33,986 nt of DNA, taken from positions 1 through 33,986 of the forward strand of contig JAFUST010000009.1 in assembly GCA_017467535.1 (NCBI GenBank). The letters are read 5' to 3'. The position numbers were made by a program, and so were the translations under genes. Below the pieces are notes generated by a model that saw only the letters and a program-made list of their open reading frames with translations, was not told the DNA's origin and ran no database searches. Position 1 is the first letter of the stretch. Each line of letters starts with the position of its first letter. This DNA is from Prevotella sp. (GTDB lineage: Bacteria; Bacteroidota; Bacteroidia; Bacteroidales; Bacteroidaceae). This document shows, in pieces, positions 8,637-16,297 of this stretch.

Positions 8637-9887
8637 ATGAAAGCAGAACTGATTGAAAAAGCGTATGCCGTAGCCAAAGAGCGCTACGCAGCCATCGGCG
8701 TCGACACCGACGCAGTACTTGACCTTCTCCAGAAGCAGCAGATCTCTCTGCACTGCTGGCAGACCGACGATGTGGTTGGCTTCGAGCGCAACGAGGCCCT
8801 CTCGGGCGGCATCCAGACCACAGGTAATTATCCCGGCCGTGCCCGCACCATCGACGAGGTGCGTCAGGACATCGAGTTCGTGAAGACGCTGCTCGCCGGC
8901 AACCACCGTCTGAACCTGCACGAGATCTATGGTGACTTCGGCGGCAAGTTCGTTGACCGTGACCAGGTAGAAGTAAAGCACTTCCAGAGTTGGATTGACT
9001 GGGCCAAGGAAAACAACATGAAATTGGACTTCAATTCGACCTCATTCTCTCACCCGAAGAGTGGCGACCTCTCGTTGTCGAATCCCGACAAGGGTATCCG
9101 CGACTTCTGGATTGAGCACACCAAGCGCTGCCGTCGCATTGCCGATGCCATGGGTAAGGCTCAGAACGACCCCTGCATCATGAACATCTGGGTGCACGAC
9201 GGTTCAAAGGACGTGCCAGTACAGCGCAAAAAGTATCGCGAAATCCTCGCTGCCTCGCTCGATGAAATCATGGAGGAAAAACTGGACGGCGTGAAGAACT
9301 GCTTCGAGGCCAAACTCTTCGGTATCGGCCTGGAGTCGTACACAGTCGGCTCTCACGACTTCTACACCGCCTACTGCGCTACCCGCAAGCAGATGTACAC
9401 TCTCGACACCGGCCACTACGAGCAGACAGAGAACGTCAGCGACTTCGTATCGACTCTGCTGATGTATGTACCCGAACTGATGCTGCACGTCTCTCGCCCG
9501 GTTCGTTGGGACTCTGACCATGTGACTATCATGAACGATCAGACCCTCGACCTCTTCAAGGAACTTGTCCGCAGCGATGCCCTCGATCGTGCCCATGTGG
9601 GTCTCGACTATTTCGACGCCTCTATCAACCGTATCGGTGCATATATTATTGGTACGCGTGCGACCCAGAAGTGCATCCTGCAGGCCCTGCTTGAGCCGAA
9701 GGCCAAACTGCGCGAGTACGAGGACAACGGCCAGTACTTCGAGCGTCTTGCCCTGATGGAAGAGGCCAAGTCGATGCCATTCGGCGCCGTGTTCGACTAC
9801 TTCAATCTGAAGAACAACGTGCCCGTCGGCGAGGAGTTCATCGCCTGCATTCAGCAGTACGAGAAGGACGTTACCTCAAAGAGGTAA
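8637..9887 (+). CDS. rhaA: L-rhamnose isomerase
   Basis: This 416-residue cytoplasmic, metal-dependent isomerase converts L-rhamnose to L-rhamnulose. Family signatures include LLQKQQISLHCWQTDDVVGF at the N-terminus, LDFNSTSFSHPKSGDLSLSN, IWVHDGSKDVP, LGIG-like LFGIGLESYTVGSHDFY and the diagnostic MLHVSRPVRWDSDHVTI. The length matches the family (about 415-420). It is the third gene of the operon, and its stop is followed by a short AT-rich repeated segment before rhaT. Confidence 0.95.
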   Translation: MKAELIEKAYAVAKERYAAIGVDTDAVLDLLQKQQISLHCWQTDDVVGFERNEALSGGIQTTGNYPGRARTIDEVRQDIEFVKTLLAGNHRLNLHEIYGDFGGKFVDRDQVEVKHFQSWIDWAKENNMKLDFNSTSFSHPKSGDLSLSNPDKGIRDFWIEHTKRCRRIADAMGKAQNDPCIMNIWVHDGSKDVPVQRKKYREILAASLDEIMEEKLDGVKNCFEAKLFGIGLESYTVGSHDFYTAYCATRKQMYTLDTGHYEQTENVSDFVSTLLMYVPELMLHVSRPVRWDSDHVTIMNDQTLDLFKELVRSDALDRAHVGLDYFDASINRIGAYIIGTRATQKCILQALLEPKAKLREYEDNGQYFERLALMEEAKSMPFGAVFDYFNLKNNVPVGEEFIACIQQYEKDVTSKR

Positions 9888-9890
9888 TTG

Positions 9891-9914
9891 AATTGATAAT
9901 TGACAATTGATAAT
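9891..9914 (+). repeat. Short direct repeat between rhaA and rhaT
   Basis: AATTGATAAT occurs at 9891-9900 and again at 9905-9914, separated by TGAC. The centre AATTGACAATT (9898-9908) is also an odd-centred palindrome. It fills most of the 36-bp gap before the rhaT ATG and contains a possible but unlikely TTG start at 9900. Confidence 0.7.
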
Positions 9915-9923
9915 CGATCATTA

Positions 9924-10976
9924 ATGGAAATTATAATTGGTTTACTGATCATTGCTATCGGCGCGTTCTGCCAGTCATCGTGCTACGTTCCAATCAACAA
10001 GATCAAGGATTGGTCGTGGGAGTCGTACTGGATTGTGCAGGGTCTGTTCGCCTGGCTGGTGTTACCATTCCTGGGAGCCTTGTTGGCAGTGCCGACAGGG
10101 CACTCCCTATTTGAACTGTTCACCGCAGAGCAGTCGTTCAACATTTGGATGACCATCTTCTTCGGTGTGCTATGGGGCGTGGGCGGCCTGACCTTCGGCC
10201 TGTCTATGCGCTACCTTGGTGTGGCACTGGGCCAGTCGATAGCACTGGGCACCTGTGCAGGTCTGGGCACCATCATGGGCCCTGTGCTGCTCAACATTTT
10301 CTTTCCAGAACAGGACCCGCTGTCGAAACTGACATTCTCCGTCATCCTGGGAGTGGTGGTCTGCCTGCTGGGCATTGCCATCATCGGTGTGGCTGGCAGC
10401 ATGAAGTCGGCTGGTCTCTCTGAAGAGGAGAAGAAGGCTGCCGTGAAGGACTTCAACTTCCCCAAGGGCCTGGCCATCGCACTGCTGGCTGGCTTTATGA
10501 GCGGCTGCTTTAACGTAGGTTTGACCTTCGGTGCCGACATCAACTTCGGAGAACTCACTGATCCCATGTTCCGCACGCTGCCCGCCACGTTCTTGGTAAC
10601 CCTGGGCGGTTTCGTCACCAATGCCATCTACTGTTTCTACCAGAACCAGAAGAACAAGACGTGGGGTGACTACGCCAATGGTAAGGTATGGGGTAACAAT
10701 CTGGTGTTTTGTGCACTGGCCGGTGCCCTGTGGTATTCGCAGTTCTTCGGACTGTCTCTGGGCCAAAGTTTCTTTGAGAAGGGCGGCACGATGTATGTGC
10801 TTTCATTCTGCATCTTGATGGCACTCAACGTGGTGTTCTCAAATGTTTGGGGCATCATCCTGAAGGAGTGGAAAGGCTGCTCAAACAAGACGATTGCCGT
10901 GCTGATAGCAGGCATCGTGGTACTGATCATCTCCACCTTCCTGCCCACTGTCATCGACAGTCTCAGCAAGTCGTAG
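9924..10976 (+). CDS. rhaT: L-rhamnose/proton symporter
   Basis: This 350-residue inner-membrane transporter of the RhaT family has about ten hydrophobic segments. It opens with IIIGLLIIAIGAFCQSSCYVP, followed by KIKDWSWESYW, which matches the RhaT N-terminus. WGVGGLTFGLSMRYLGVALG and LAIALLAGFMSGCFNVGLTF are further family blocks. It would import L-rhamnose with protons. ATG 9924 is preferred over the in-frame TTG at 9900, which lies inside the short repeat and would add eight polar residues before the first membrane helix. It is the last gene of the operon. Confidence 0.92.
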   Translation: MEIIIGLLIIAIGAFCQSSCYVPINKIKDWSWESYWIVQGLFAWLVLPFLGALLAVPTGHSLFELFTAEQSFNIWMTIFFGVLWGVGGLTFGLSMRYLGVALGQSIALGTCAGLGTIMGPVLLNIFFPEQDPLSKLTFSVILGVVVCLLGIAIIGVAGSMKSAGLSEEEKKAAVKDFNFPKGLAIALLAGFMSGCFNVGLTFGADINFGELTDPMFRTLPATFLVTLGGFVTNAIYCFYQNQKNKTWGDYANGKVWGNNLVFCALAGALWYSQFFGLSLGQSFFEKGGTMYVLSFCILMALNVVFSNVWGIILKEWKGCSNKTIAVLIAGIVVLIISTFLPTVIDSLSKS

Positions 10977-10977
10977 A

Positions 10978-11007
10978 GCATCTTTTTTATAAGATGATGC
11001 GTTTTTT
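10978..11007 (+). terminator. Weak candidate terminator after rhaT
   Basis: CATCTT (10979-10984) can pair with AAGATG (10991-10996), followed shortly by six T residues (11002-11007). The stem is only 6 bp and A/T-rich, so this is tentative. Confidence 0.35.
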
Positions 11008-11018
11008 CGCGCAAAACA

Positions 11019-11050
11019 TTTGGATTGTTCGGAAAAACGCATTATCTTTG
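11019..11050 (+). promoter_or_regulatory. Promoter of the OmpA-family gene
   Basis: TTTG at 11019-11022 and TATCTTTG at 11043-11050 are 20 bp apart, giving a consensus Bacteroidetes promoter. The OmpA-like gene is therefore probably expressed independently of the rhamnose operon. Confidence 0.65.
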
Positions 11051-11091
11051 CAAAAGGATTAACAATCATTAAGTATTTTTAAACTATAGTT

Positions 11092-12168
11092 ATGAAGTAC
11101 AGAGTATTACTTTCACTCGTCGCTGTCCTGTTCGCCATCAACGTGAATGCACAGGATGAGAAGGACTATCCCCATGCCTTCGTAGGTGTGCAGGGTGGTG
11201 TCATGAGATCTTACAATGGTTATGGTGTTGAGCGCAAGTGGGGTCCAATGGGTGCCATCAACTTGGGCTACAACTTCACCAATGTCTTTGGATTGCGCCT
11301 GCAGGCCAATGGAAGCACCTGGACGGCCGAAACGCCCAACGGTGACTTCAAGAGCAAGATTGGCAATATCGACCTCGATATGCTGTTTAATCTGTCGAAC
11401 GTGTTCTTCCCCAACCAGAAGAACTTCGTGAACGTGATTGCTGTGGCTGGTGCTCCATTCAACATCGCTCTGCCCCATGCTTGGGTTGACAATTATGCCC
11501 GTAGCGTAGATGACGGCGACCGCTGGAATCCCGCATGGAAAGTTGGCGGCCAGTTGGAGTTCAACGTAGCCAAACATTGGGGTATCAACCTGGAAGGTGG
11601 TACCAACTATGTAAACCTGAAGACCGATGGTCTGAGGGATCACAACAGGTGGTGGCCCTATGCTATGGCTGGTGTAACCTATAAGTTCGGTTTCAAGAAG
11701 GCCAAGAAGGTCGAGCCCGTGGCTCCCGTTGTCGAAGAGCCCGCCCCTGTGGTGAAGCCCGAACCGAAGCCCGAGCCTAAACCCCAACCCAAACCTGAGC
11801 CTAAGCCCGAGCCCAAGCCCAAGCCCGTGGTGAAGCAGCCCGTGAAGATTACTGAGAACATCTTCTTCGATCTGGCCAAGGCTGAGATCAAAAGCGAGCA
11901 GGCTAACAAGGTGAATGACATCGTGAAGTGGGCCAACGAGCACCCTCAGGCCAACATCGTGCTGACCGGCTATGCTGATAAGGAAACTGGTAACGCCAAG
12001 GTGAACTACAAGATTGCCAAGCAGCGTGCCAATGCCGTGAAAGACGCCCTGGTGGCAAAAGGCATTGCCGCCGACCGTCTGCGCGTCGAGGTTAAGGGTG
12101 ACACAGAGCAGCCCTTTGCCAACAATGACGACAACCGTGCCGTGATTGCCTTCGGCGAGGAGAAATAA
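11092..12168 (+). CDS. OmpA-family outer membrane protein with Pro-rich linker
   Basis: This 358-residue protein has a signal peptide (residues 1-20, ending VNA-QD) and an N-terminal beta-barrel of alternating-hydrophobicity strands (about 25-200; for example GAINLGYNFTNVFGLRLQAN). A KPEP-type linker covers about 222-245. A C-terminal OmpA peptidoglycan-binding domain (about 255-355) has NIFFDLAKAEIK, VLTGYADKETGN and NYKIAKQRANAVKDAL, retaining the Asp and Arg that bind diaminopimelate. It anchors the outer membrane to the cell wall and is a typical abundant Bacteroidales protein. It has its own promoter and a strong terminator. Its place between rhaT and rhaD is probably incidental. Confidence 0.9.
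   Translation: MKYRVLLSLVAVLFAINVNAQDEKDYPHAFVGVQGGVMRSYNGYGVERKWGPMGAINLGYNFTNVFGLRLQANGSTWTAETPNGDFKSKIGNIDLDMLFNLSNVFFPNQKNFVNVIAVAGAPFNIALPHAWVDNYARSVDDGDRWNPAWKVGGQLEFNVAKHWGINLEGGTNYVNLKTDGLRDHNRWWPYAMAGVTYKFGFKKAKKVEPVAPVVEEPAPVVKPEPKPEPKPQPKPEPKPEPKPKPVVKQPVKITENIFFDLAKAEIKSEQANKVNDIVKWANEHPQANIVLTGYADKETGNAKVNYKIAKQRANAVKDALVAKGIAADRLRVEVKGDTEQPFANNDDNRAVIAFGEEK
11755..11826 (+). repeat. Lys-Pro-Glu-Pro coding repeat in the OmpA linker
   Basis: This stretch alternates AAG/AAA-CCC with GAG/GAA/CAA-CCN codons, encoding about 24 residues of (KPEP)n with one Gln variant. It joins the barrel and the peptidoglycan-binding domain. Synonymous codons vary between units, so it is not a recent perfect duplication. 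Confidence 0.85.
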
Positions 12169-12195
12169 TCCCTCACCAGAGCGGATTCCCTAAAA

Positions 12196-12225
12196 AAGCC
12201 CCGATGCTTCACAGCATCGGGGCTT
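12196..12225. terminator. Strong hairpin terminator between convergent ompA-like gene and rhaD
   Basis: AAGCCCCGATGC (12196-12207) and GCATCGGGGCTT (12214-12225) form a perfect 12-bp stem with loop TTCACA. It is flanked by A-run and T-rich sequence, so it can serve both convergent transcripts. Confidence 0.85.
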
Positions 12226-12283
12226 CCATTTTCATAATCAATATATAATAGTCAGTAGTTGTTTTATCGTTTGGAGCCGTTTA

Positions 12284-13093
12284 TTATCTTGGCAGGTTAA
12301 AAGCCTTGGTCATCTCTTTCATTTGCTCATCACTCATGCCCTCGGGCTCGAAGCCCATAGCCTTGGCGTTGATGTAAATCTTGGCACTCTTCGAGAGCAC
12401 GTCAATCTGGTCGAAGGCGTCCATCACGTCTGTGCCCTTGGCAAACACACCGTGCTTCTCCCACATCACCACATCATAGTCCTCAAGTTCCTTCAGTGTG
12501 GCATCAGCCAGTTCGTTCGAGCCGGGCAGGGTATAGGGCACGATACCCAGACCCAGCGGGCAGAAAGCCTTCGTCTCAGGAATCATCGACCACAGGATCT
12601 TGGTCAGCACGTCCTTGCCCAGGAACTCACGCTTATGGCTCATAGCCACCAGTTCGATGGGGTGCGTATGCACGGTGGCCTTGTAGCCAGAGTTCGTCTC
12701 TATCTGATGAGCATGCACAGTCAGATGGCTGGGCAGTTCACTGGTAGGCATCACGGGATTATCAGCAATGATCACATACGAAGCGCAATCATCCAGAATG
12801 CGAATCACCGAGCCGTTGTCCATCGGCCAGCGAGCCAAATCGCGCATGCGCTTGCCCGTACCTTTACAATAGAAGTAGCAGCCTTTCAGGGCCGGCAGGG
12901 TCACGCCAATCTGCTTCACATCACTGATGGCGGGCAAATTGCGAATCTCGTCGTCCACATACTCCGTGATGTTCACGGTGATGTTACCACCATTACGCTC
13001 GGCCCATCCGTTTTGCCACAGATAACCGGCTACCTCTGCTATTTTTTCCACCTCAGCCTTCAATGCCGGGCGGCCTTCCAGTATACTTTTCAT
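12284..13093 (-). CDS. rhaD: Rhamnulose-1-phosphate aldolase
   Basis: This 269-residue class II aldolase cleaves L-rhamnulose 1-phosphate to dihydroxyacetone phosphate and L-lactaldehyde. VHTHPIELVAMSH carries the two zinc-binding His residues of the HTHP motif, and MWEKHGVFAKG carries the third His. NGWAERNGGNITVNITEY near the N-terminus is the class II aldolase phosphate-binding region. The length agrees with E. coli RhaD (about 274). It completes the pathway of the rhaB-rhaA-rhaT operon but is transcribed from the opposite strand with its own -7 box at 13126. Confidence 0.92.
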   Translation of the reverse strand: MKSILEGRPALKAEVEKIAEVAGYLWQNGWAERNGGNITVNITEYVDDEIRNLPAISDVKQIGVTLPALKGCYFYCKGTGKRMRDLARWPMDNGSVIRILDDCASYVIIADNPVMPTSELPSHLTVHAHQIETNSGYKATVHTHPIELVAMSHKREFLGKDVLTKILWSMIPETKAFCPLGLGIVPYTLPGSNELADATLKELEDYDVVMWEKHGVFAKGTDVMDAFDQIDVLSKSAKIYINAKAMGFEPEGMSDEQMKEMTKAFNLPR

Positions 13094-13125
13094 TTCTGTA
13101 TTACGTTATTGATTGTTAGCGAGTG

Positions 13126-13133
13126 CAAAGATA
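13126..13133 (-). promoter_or_regulatory. -7 box of rhaD
   Basis: The minus strand reads TATCTTTG here, 33 bp before ATG 13093. No clear TTTG is found at the -33 distance, as for the rhaB operon, which suggests dependence on an activator. Confidence 0.55.
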
Positions 13134-13196
13134 TACCTAATTTTTGGCATTGAGCACTATATTTTGATATTTCCACCCCTAAAAAATGATTTTTCT

Positions 13197-13212
13197 CTTG
13201 ATTTATATCAAG
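13197..13212. promoter_or_regulatory. Candidate operator palindrome between rhaD and the divergent gene
   Basis: CTTGAT (13197-13202) and ATCAAG (13207-13212) are perfect inverted repeats around TTAT. The site is about 65 bp upstream of the rhaD -7 box and 30 bp upstream of a plus-strand -7 box. The regulator is unknown. Confidence 0.4.
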
Positions 13213-13241
13213 TGGAGCAATCGCGCATTCTCGCTTATGCA

Positions 13242-13249
13242 TACCTTTG
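13242..13249 (+). promoter_or_regulatory. Upstream -7 box (TACCTTTG) next to a long palindrome
   Basis: This is a consensus -7 hexanucleotide-plus. Its transcription start would fall inside the 30-bp palindrome beginning at 13252. No good -33 box was found. Confidence 0.35.
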
Positions 13250-13251
13250 AC

Positions 13252-13281
13252 TTGTCTGCCGAAAGTACTTTCGGCAGACAA
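13252..13281. repeat. Perfect 30-bp palindrome
   Basis: The left arm TTGTCTGCCGAAAGT (13252-13266) is followed without a gap by its exact reverse complement ACTTTCGGCAGACAA (13267-13281). As RNA it would fold into a 13-bp hairpin with a GTAC loop. It is followed by A-rich sequence and not directly by a T-tract, so a simple terminator is not the obvious reading. It lies 25 bp upstream of the -33 box at 13306. Confidence 0.9.
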
Positions 13282-13305
13282 TAAAAATAAAAAATGTTTT
13301 TTTAT

Positions 13306-13336
13306 TTTGTATTGTTCTCACTTATTCGTACCTTTG
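13306..13336 (+). promoter_or_regulatory. Promoter giving a nearly leaderless transcript
   Basis: TTTG at 13306-13309 and TACCTTTG at 13329-13336 have an ideal 19-bp spacing. The ATG at 13343 is only 6 bp after the box, about where transcription should start. Confidence 0.65.
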
Positions 13337-13342
13337 CAGTCG

Positions 13343-13909
13343 ATGAACGAGAATGTGATAATCGTCGATGCCGACTTTGTGGACAAGGTGGTGTTCGACT
13401 TGACAGTGAACTTTGAGCGAATGCTGGAAAGGCGCATCCCCCAGGCTGACATGGCCCGATGGATAGAGTACTTGGCGCTGGACGGCGGTATGCGCAATGG
13501 AGACCACCAGACGACTGTGGTACTGATACACGACCACCAGACAACGGCGATGAACAACTTCCTGCCCAGCCGCTACGCCGAGGAACTGGAGGGTCAGGCA
13601 TTCAAGGGCAACCTGGGGGAGTTTGCATTCGCGACTACCTCGGGCGAGACTTTTGTCAGCAAAGACGACCTGTTTCTCGACACCCTGCGCGTGGTGATGG
13701 AACAGAAGGAAGTGAAGCGGGTGCTGATAGTGCCCGATGACCTATTATATAATAAGGTTCGCGCAATGCTACGGCAGGCCGACGATACCGACAAGCACAT
13801 CACCGTGTTTGCCATGCAACCCATGCCCGGCGGGCCGTTCCGTCAGGAGATTCTGGGCTACTCGCTGATGGCCGCACTGGGGATCAAGAGTGAAGAATTA
13901 AGATTTTAA
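13343..13909 (+). CDS. Conserved hypothetical protein upstream of carboxynorspermidine synthase
   Basis: This 188-residue cytoplasmic protein has no signal peptide or membrane segment. The frame is open from 13247, but that extension would cross the palindrome and the promoter, so ATG 13343 (MNENVIIVDADFVDKVVFD) is chosen. Visible features are a DADFVD start, TTVVLIHDHQTTAMNNFLPS, an alternating beta/alpha pattern with VKRVLIVPDDLLYNKVRAML, and a C-terminal GPFRQEILGYSLMAALGI. I do not recognise a catalytic motif. I recall similar proteins in Bacteroides next to the same synthase gene, possibly DUF6621, but that family name is from memory. It is 8 bp upstream of the synthase, so a polyamine-linked role is plausible. 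Confidence 0.75.
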   Translation: MNENVIIVDADFVDKVVFDLTVNFERMLERRIPQADMARWIEYLALDGGMRNGDHQTTVVLIHDHQTTAMNNFLPSRYAEELEGQAFKGNLGEFAFATTSGETFVSKDDLFLDTLRVVMEQKEVKRVLIVPDDLLYNKVRAMLRQADDTDKHITVFAMQPMPGGPFRQEILGYSLMAALGIKSEELRF

Positions 13910-13917
13910 ACAAAAAT

Positions 13918-15156
13918 ATGGCAAGAGTATTAATGATTGGCGCCGGAGGCGTCGCTACGGTGGCAGCGTTCAAGATAGCCCAGAACGCTGATGTGTTTAC
14001 GGAGTTTATGATTGCAAGCCGCCGCAAGGCGAAGTGCGACCAGATTGTGGAGGCCATTCACAAGGCCGGCTACACGCTGGACATCAAGACGGCACAGGTG
14101 GATGCCGATGAGGTGGAGCAACTCAAGGCGCTCTTCTCTGACTACAAGCCCGAACTGGTCATCAACCTGGCCCTGCCCTACCAGGACCTGACCATCATGG
14201 AGGCCTGTCTGGCTTGCGGCTGCTCCTATCTGGACACAGCCAACTACGAGCCGAAGGACGAGGCACATTTCGAGTACTCGTGGCAGTGGGCCTATCGCGA
14301 ATGCTTTAAGGAGGCTGGTCTGACGGCCATTCTCGGCTGCGGTTTCGACCCGGGCGTGACCAGCATCTATACGGCCTATGCAGCCAAGCACCACTTCAAG
14401 GAGATTCAGTATCTTGACATCGTGGACTGTAACGCCGGCGACCACCACAAGGCTTTCGCCACCAACTTCAACCCGGAGATCAATATCCGCGAGATTACCC
14501 AGAAGGGGCTCTACTGGGAAGACGGAAAGTGGGTGGAGACCGAGCCGCTGGAGATCCACAAGGATCTAACCTACCCCAACATCGGTCCGCGCGATAGTTA
14601 CCTGCTGCACCACGAGGAGATAGAGTCACTGGTCATCAACTACCCGACCATCAAGCGCGCCCGTTTCTGGATGACCTTCGGACAGCAGTATCTGAAGCAT
14701 CTGGAGGTGATTCAGAACATCGGCATGAGCCGCATCGACGAGGTGGAGTACGAGGCTCCGCTGGCCGACGGCACTGGCACGGCAAAGGTGAAAATCGTGC
14801 CCCTGCAGTTCCTCAAGGCCGTGCTGCCCAACCCGCAGGACCTGGGCGAGAACTACGAGGGCGAGACATCCATCGGCTGTCGCATCCGCGGCATCGGCAA
14901 CGATGGCAAGGAGCATACCTACTATGTGTACAACAACTGTTCGCACCGTGCCGCCTACGAGGAGACTGGTATGCAGGGCGTGTCGTACACCACCGGCGTT
15001 CCGGCCATGATCGGCGCCATGATGTTCTGCAAGGGTCTGTGGAAGAAGCCCGGTGTCTACAACGTAGAGGAGTTCGATCCCGATCCCTTCATGGAACAAC
15101 TCAACAAGCAGGGCCTGCCTTGGCACGAGATTCACGACAGTGATCTGGAACTGTAA
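13918..15156 (+). CDS. Carboxynorspermidine synthase (saccharopine dehydrogenase family)
   Basis: This 412-residue NADPH-dependent enzyme condenses aspartate semialdehyde with putrescine or diaminopropane in the alternative spermidine pathway. VLMIGAGGVATVAAFKIAQ is the Rossmann GxGGV loop. ELVINLALPYQDLTIMEACL, SYLDTANYEP and GLTAILGCGFDPGVTSIY follow the saccharopine dehydrogenase-like pattern. IVDCNAGDHHKAFATNFNPE and the C-terminal GVPAMIGAMMFCKGLW are typical of carboxynorspermidine synthase. The usual partner decarboxylase is not in the window. It is 8 bp after the hypothetical gene and 37 bp before recA. Confidence 0.88.
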   Translation: MARVLMIGAGGVATVAAFKIAQNADVFTEFMIASRRKAKCDQIVEAIHKAGYTLDIKTAQVDADEVEQLKALFSDYKPELVINLALPYQDLTIMEACLACGCSYLDTANYEPKDEAHFEYSWQWAYRECFKEAGLTAILGCGFDPGVTSIYTAYAAKHHFKEIQYLDIVDCNAGDHHKAFATNFNPEINIREITQKGLYWEDGKWVETEPLEIHKDLTYPNIGPRDSYLLHHEEIESLVINYPTIKRARFWMTFGQQYLKHLEVIQNIGMSRIDEVEYEAPLADGTGTAKVKIVPLQFLKAVLPNPQDLGENYEGETSIGCRIRGIGNDGKEHTYYVYNNCSHRAAYEETGMQGVSYTTGVPAMIGAMMFCKGLWKKPGVYNVEEFDPDPFMEQLNKQGLPWHEIHDSDLEL

Positions 15157-15193
15157 GAAAAAAGATTAATAACTATAACTGATTTCACAAACT

Positions 15194-16219
15194 ATGGCAA
15201 AGAAAGAAGAAACTGAGGAGCAGTTGACCCCGCAACAGGAGAAACTGAAAGCCCTGCAGGCAGCCCTGTCGAAGATTGAGAAAGACTTCGGCAAGGGCAG
15301 CATCATGAAGTTGGGCGAAGAAAAGATAGAGAACGTAGAGGTGATACCCACAGGATCGATTGGCCTGAATGCTGCCTTGGGTGTGGGCGGCTACCCCAAG
15401 GGACGCATCATCGAGATCTACGGTCCGGAGTCAAGCGGCAAGACGACACTGGCCATCCACGCCATCGCCGAGGCCCAGAAGGCTGGCGGCATTGCAGCCT
15501 TCATTGATGCAGAGCACGCCTTCGACCGCTTCTACGCAGAGAAACTGGGGGTCGACGTGAACAACCTGTTCATCTCACAGCCCGACAATGGCGAACAAGC
15601 ACTAGAGATTGCCGACCAGTTGATTCGCTCCAGCGCTATCGACATCCTGGTGGTCGACTCCGTCGCAGCCCTGACACCGAAGAAAGAGATTGAGGGCGAC
15701 ATGGGCGACTCTGCCGTGGGCCTGCATGCCCGTCTGATGAGCCAGGCCCTGCGTAAACTGACCTCTACCATCGCCAAGACCAATACCACGTGCATCTTCA
15801 TCAACCAACTGCGCGAGAAGATTGGCGTGATGTTTGGCAACCCCGAAACCACCACTGGCGGCAACGCCCTGAAGTTCTACGCCTCAGTTCGTCTGGATAT
15901 CCGCAAGGTGACCACGCTGAAGGATGGCGACCAGCCCATCGGCAACCAGGTCCGCGTAAAGGTGGTGAAGAACAAGGTGGCTCCTCCCTTCCGTAAGGCG
16001 GAGTTCGAGATCACCTTCGGCGAGGGCATCTCGAAGATTGGCGAGATTGTCGACCTGGGCGTGGAGTATGGCATCATTAAGAAGAGCGGTTCATGGTTCA
16101 GTTACGGGGAATCGAAACTGGCACAGGGCCGCGATGCCACGAAACAGTTGCTGAAGGACAACCCCGAACTATGCGAGGAACTAGAGGCCAAGATCATGGA
16201 AAAACTCAGAGAGCAGTAA
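15194..16219 (+). CDS. recA: Recombinase RecA
   Basis: This is the 341-residue ATP-dependent strand-exchange protein of homologous recombination and the SOS response. The Walker A motif is [10 protein letters not shown] (about residues 78-87), followed by [39 protein letters not shown] is the Walker B region, and [20 protein letters not shown] is the L2-adjacent switch region with the conserved Gln. [18 protein letters not shown] and the C-terminal acidic tail are also present. The N-terminal Lys/Glu-rich leader of about 20 residues is usual for Bacteroidetes RecA. No SOS box was identified. A strong terminator follows directly. Confidence 0.98.
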   Translation: MAKKEETEEQLTPQQEKLKALQAALSKIEKDFGKGSIMKLGEEKIENVEVIPTGSIGLNAALGVGGYPKGRIIEIYGPESSGKTTLAIHAIAEAQKAGGIAAFIDAEHAFDRFYAEKLGVDVNNLFISQPDNGEQALEIADQLIRSSAIDILVVDSVAALTPKKEIEGDMGDSAVGLHARLMSQALRKLTSTIAKTNTTCIFINQLREKIGVMFGNPETTTGGNALKFYASVRLDIRKVTTLKDGDQPIGNQVRVKVVKNKVAPPFRKAEFEITFGEGISKIGEIVDLGVEYGIIKKSGSWFSYGESKLAQGRDATKQLLKDNPELCEELEAKIMEKLREQ

Positions 16220-16221
16220 TA

Positions 16222-16255
16222 AAAAAGAGAGCGCATCAAAATGCGCTCTCTTTTT
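16222..16255. terminator. Intrinsic terminator after recA
   Basis: A perfect 15-bp stem (16222-16236 with 16241-16255; GC core GAGAGCGCAT/ATGCGCTCTC) encloses loop CAAA. A5 and T5 runs flank the core, so it could work in both directions. It lies just after the recA stop and 40 bp from the end of the convergent gene. Confidence 0.9.
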
Positions 16256-16297
16256 GTCCGTTGCCTTGTTCATGCAACTGTTATCCCTCTTTTCATC

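Noticed and set aside
9900-9923. TTG start for rhaT at 9900
   Set aside because: It lies within the short direct repeat and adds polar residues before the first membrane helix. ATG 9924 matches the family N-terminus.
11755-11826. Pro-rich repeat as a variable or novel element
   Set aside because: KPEP linkers are common in OmpA-type proteins, and the codons vary between units, so this is not a recent expansion.
13247-13342. Upstream extension of the hypothetical gene before carboxynorspermidine synthase
   Set aside because: It would cross the 30-bp palindrome and the consensus promoter at 13306-13336.
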